A stretch of 42,966 nt of DNA, taken from contig JAHHUD010000003.1 of assembly GCA_020024185.1 (NCBI GenBank), forward strand, positions 1-42,966, given 5' to 3'. Origin of the DNA: Oscillospiraceae bacterium. GTDB taxonomy: Bacteria > Bacillota > Clostridia > Oscillospirales > Ruminococcaceae. Below are positions 41,572 to 42,966 of the stretch, piece after piece. The translations under genes were made by a program, and so were the position numbers. The notes beneath the pieces were generated by a model. It searched no databases. It was not told the DNA's origin and worked only from the letters and a program-made list of their open reading frames with translations. The stretch's first letter is position 1. Every line of letters starts with the position of its first letter.

Positions 41572-41602
41572 AAAGCCCTCTCTATTTTTAGAAAGGGCTC
41601 AG
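41572..41602 (-). terminator. Terminator of the lysis cassette
   Basis: AGCCCT-C-TCT (41574-41583) / AGA-A-AGGGCT (41590-41599), one mismatch, followed on the minus strand by TTTTTG. Confidence 0.75.
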
Positions 41603-41607
41603 TATTT

Positions 41608-42054
41608 TTATTCAAAATCATTTACATCTGCTTTATCTTTAAGAAACTTTGCAATATCCATAACAAAAGGTGGTAATGGTGTTCCTATGTCATTGATATT
41701 TTCCAAAATGCTTATAATTTCATTAAACAAAAGCCAAAAAATAACTGCCACAGAAACAAGACATTTAAATTCTATGGTAATTCCAATTGTATTTCCCATT
41801 ATAATCAAACAGTAATCCAAAATATAACCAATAGCCACCAAAAGCCACATACAAACTTTTTTGGCAATTCCTCTAAACCCTTTGTTGCTGTTCACAGCCT
41901 CCCCTCTATAAGCTGAAGCTGCAATTCCGGTAAAATAATCAACTATATTTGTACCAACCAAAATATAAAAAGGTATTGCCATTATTCCAAGCAGACTGTT
42001 TAATGCTGTTAAACAACCTACAACCACAATTTTTATTTTATCTATAAATTTCAC
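41608..42054 (-). CDS. Phage holin (toxin secretion/phage lysis holin family)
   Basis: A 148-residue small membrane protein with three to four hydrophobic segments and the DYFTGIAASAYRGEAVNSNKG region characteristic of the phage_holin_4_1 (Cp-1-like) family. It would form pores letting an endolysin reach the wall. The start is GTG at 42054 with GGAGG six bases upstream; the in-frame TTG at 42069 would overlap that ribosome site. It is one base after the endolysin stop (TAA-T-GTG), so the pair is coupled. Confidence 0.85.
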   Translation of the reverse strand: MKFIDKIKIVVVGCLTALNSLLGIMAIPFYILVGTNIVDYFTGIAASAYRGEAVNSNKGFRGIAKKVCMWLLVAIGYILDYCLIIMGNTIGITIEFKCLVSVAVIFWLLFNEIISILENINDIGTPLPPFVMDIAKFLKDKADVNDFE

Positions 42055-42055
42055 A

Positions 42056-42966
42056 TTACTCCTCCACAATAATTTTATTTATATCTTCTAATTTTTTTGA
42101 TAACTTGCTATTGTATATCCTTAGATTTTCTTTTTCTTTTTTCAAAATATCAATATTATTTTTCAATTTTTGGTTTTCATCCTTAACTTGTTCATAGTCA
42201 ATTGGTTCTTCATAAATCTTATATGGAATACCAAGTGCATTACAGTCTGTCATAATATAGCATTGGTCTCCCGCAGAAGCATATCCAGTTATGATAAATC
42301 CGTCTTTTACTTCTGTTTGAATACCTAGACCATTGATTTTTATTACAAGCTTTTTAACATCACCTGCACTAGCAAAACCAATATACATTCTACAAGGTTG
42401 ATTAGACAATGGTTTCATCACATCTTTAATTTCTGTATATTCACCATACAGTACATTTTTATCTATATTTCCATTATAGCCATAATCAGAACCATTGTTT
42501 GCAGCATACTGCCATAAATAGCATTTTCTATCCGGTTTAGATAAACCCGGTCTTGCATACCAAATATATAAGTCAGGATTATTGTCAAAAAATACTTGCC
42601 CATAAAATCTATCCCAATAATCTTTATTAGTATAAACTCCGGCTTTATAGCCTCTTTCTTTAACACGATTACAAAATGCAAGCGTTAAATCACGTACAAG
42701 TTTTGGAGTAGTAACAATACCTCTTTTTGCGTTATAGTCAGCTGAAAAATATTCATAGTCATAAAAAATAGGCATCTCAACTTTTTTGTTATTCATTCCG
42801 TATTTTTCAAGAGTATCAATACAAAAGTTTGCTTCTTCAATAGCTTCTGCAATTGTACCTGCGTATGACGCATGATAAATACTATTTTTTAATCCGTATT
42901 TTTCAGTATCTTTAATATATCTTGAAAAATGAATATCTTCTGTATATGTTCCAAAAGATGAACGCA
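42056..42966 (-). CDS. GH25 endolysin (lysozyme), 5'-truncated by the window edge
   Basis: The reading frame runs to the edge of the window without a stop, so the start lies outside. Residues visible upstream of the first internal ATG (42796) are coding: RSSFGTYTEDIHF, YIKDTEKYGLKNSIYHAS and EAIEEANFC match the N-terminal part of GH25 lysozymes, and PIFYDYEYF carries the catalytic acids. The C-terminal part has two copies of an ASAGD-containing unit (IGFASAGDVKKL, TGYASAGDQCYI), probably a wall-binding domain, then about 45 residues of coiled coil rich in K, E and L. It precedes the holin. This is the only phage-like pair seen. Confidence 0.88.
   Translation of the reverse strand, partial: RSSFGTYTEDIHFSRYIKDTEKYGLKNSIYHASYAGTIAEAIEEANFCIDTLEKYGMNNKKVEMPIFYDYEYFSADYNAKRGIVTTPKLVRDLTLAFCNRVKERGYKAGVYTNKDYWDRFYGQVFFDNNPDLYIWYARPGLSKPDRKCYLWQYAANNGSDYGYNGNIDKNVLYGEYTEIKDVMKPLSNQPCRMYIGFASAGDVKKLVIKINGLGIQTEVKDGFIITGYASAGDQCYIMTDCNALGIPYKIYEEPIDYEQVKDENQKLKNNIDILKKEKENLRIYNSKLSKKLEDINKIIVEE

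Noticed and set aside
41494..41607. mazE antitoxin gene upstream of mazF
   Set aside because: The gap holds only a terminator and ribosome site, with no reading frame of antitoxin size.
42400..42460. Internal translation start producing a separate wall-binding fragment of the endolysin
   Set aside because: Internal methionines are present before the ASAGD units, but none has a convincing ribosome site.
1..42966. CRISPR arrays, tRNA or rRNA genes, insertion sequences and attachment sites
   Set aside because: No regularly spaced repeats, cloverleaf-like segments, transposase signatures or duplicated attachment sequences were seen on either strand.

Overview
The window is AT-rich chromosomal DNA from what looks like an anaerobic, low-G+C Clostridia-type Firmicute. 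The pointers are a trimeric NADH-linked [FeFe]-hydrogenase operon, a rubredoxin, a UPF0371 (DUF1846) protein, clostridial PadR-DUF1700-DUF4097 and XRE-membrane regulators, strong purine-rich Shine-Dalgarno sites, and sigma-A-like promoters with 16-18 bp spacers. The species cannot be named from the sequence. Most genes are housekeeping, packed in short operons on both strands, and nearly every convergent junction carries a perfect or near-perfect bidirectional terminator hairpin.

Layout. 1-7.3 kb: sfsA, nth, an alpha/beta-hydrolase with rarA, a 53-residue rubredoxin, the UPF0371 protein and an M32 carboxypeptidase. 7.3-15.1 kb: an M24 peptidase, a MATE exporter, a DUF4430 surface protein with an ECF S component, a run of alpha-hydroxy-acid oxidase, SDR and YqeY genes, a rhodanese and a metal-exporter-like permease. 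15.1-20.7 kb: a five-gene hydrogenase operon (hydC, ATPase, 2Fe-2S protein, hydB, hydA) facing a divergent DRTGG-domain gene. 20.7-26.8 kb: a translationally coupled shikimate operon, aroB-aroC-aroE/K fusion-aroQ-aroF-aroA, which covers every step from erythrose-4-phosphate and PEP to chorismate. 27.1-32.8 kb: gltX and ispE back to back, ttcA-alr, then rplM-rpsI. 33-40 kb: regulatory and signalling genes (PadR-DUF1700-DUF4097, a chemoreceptor, an ACP-like protein, a KtrA-like RCK protein, a membrane-bound XRE regulator). 40-43 kb: an M18 aminopeptidase, an orphan MazF, and a holin-endolysin lysis pair whose endolysin runs off the right edge; this pair is the only phage-like material.

How the genes work together. 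The hydrogenase operon supplies redox disposal for fermentation (NADH, probably with ferredoxin, to H2). The aro operon makes chorismate from central carbon. The peptidases (M32, M24, M18) suggest use of peptides. No CRISPR array, tRNA, rRNA, transposase or classical defence island was seen. I did not find a convincing new multi-gene system. The best leads are small: an ACP-like protein without its phosphopantetheine serine, a Cys-rich N-terminal extension on the alpha-hydroxy-acid oxidase, a transcobalamin-like DUF4430 protein paired with an S component, a perfect hairpin in the leader of the DRTGG gene, possible operators and attenuators before aroB and padR, and a long structured-looking leader before the chemoreceptor gene.
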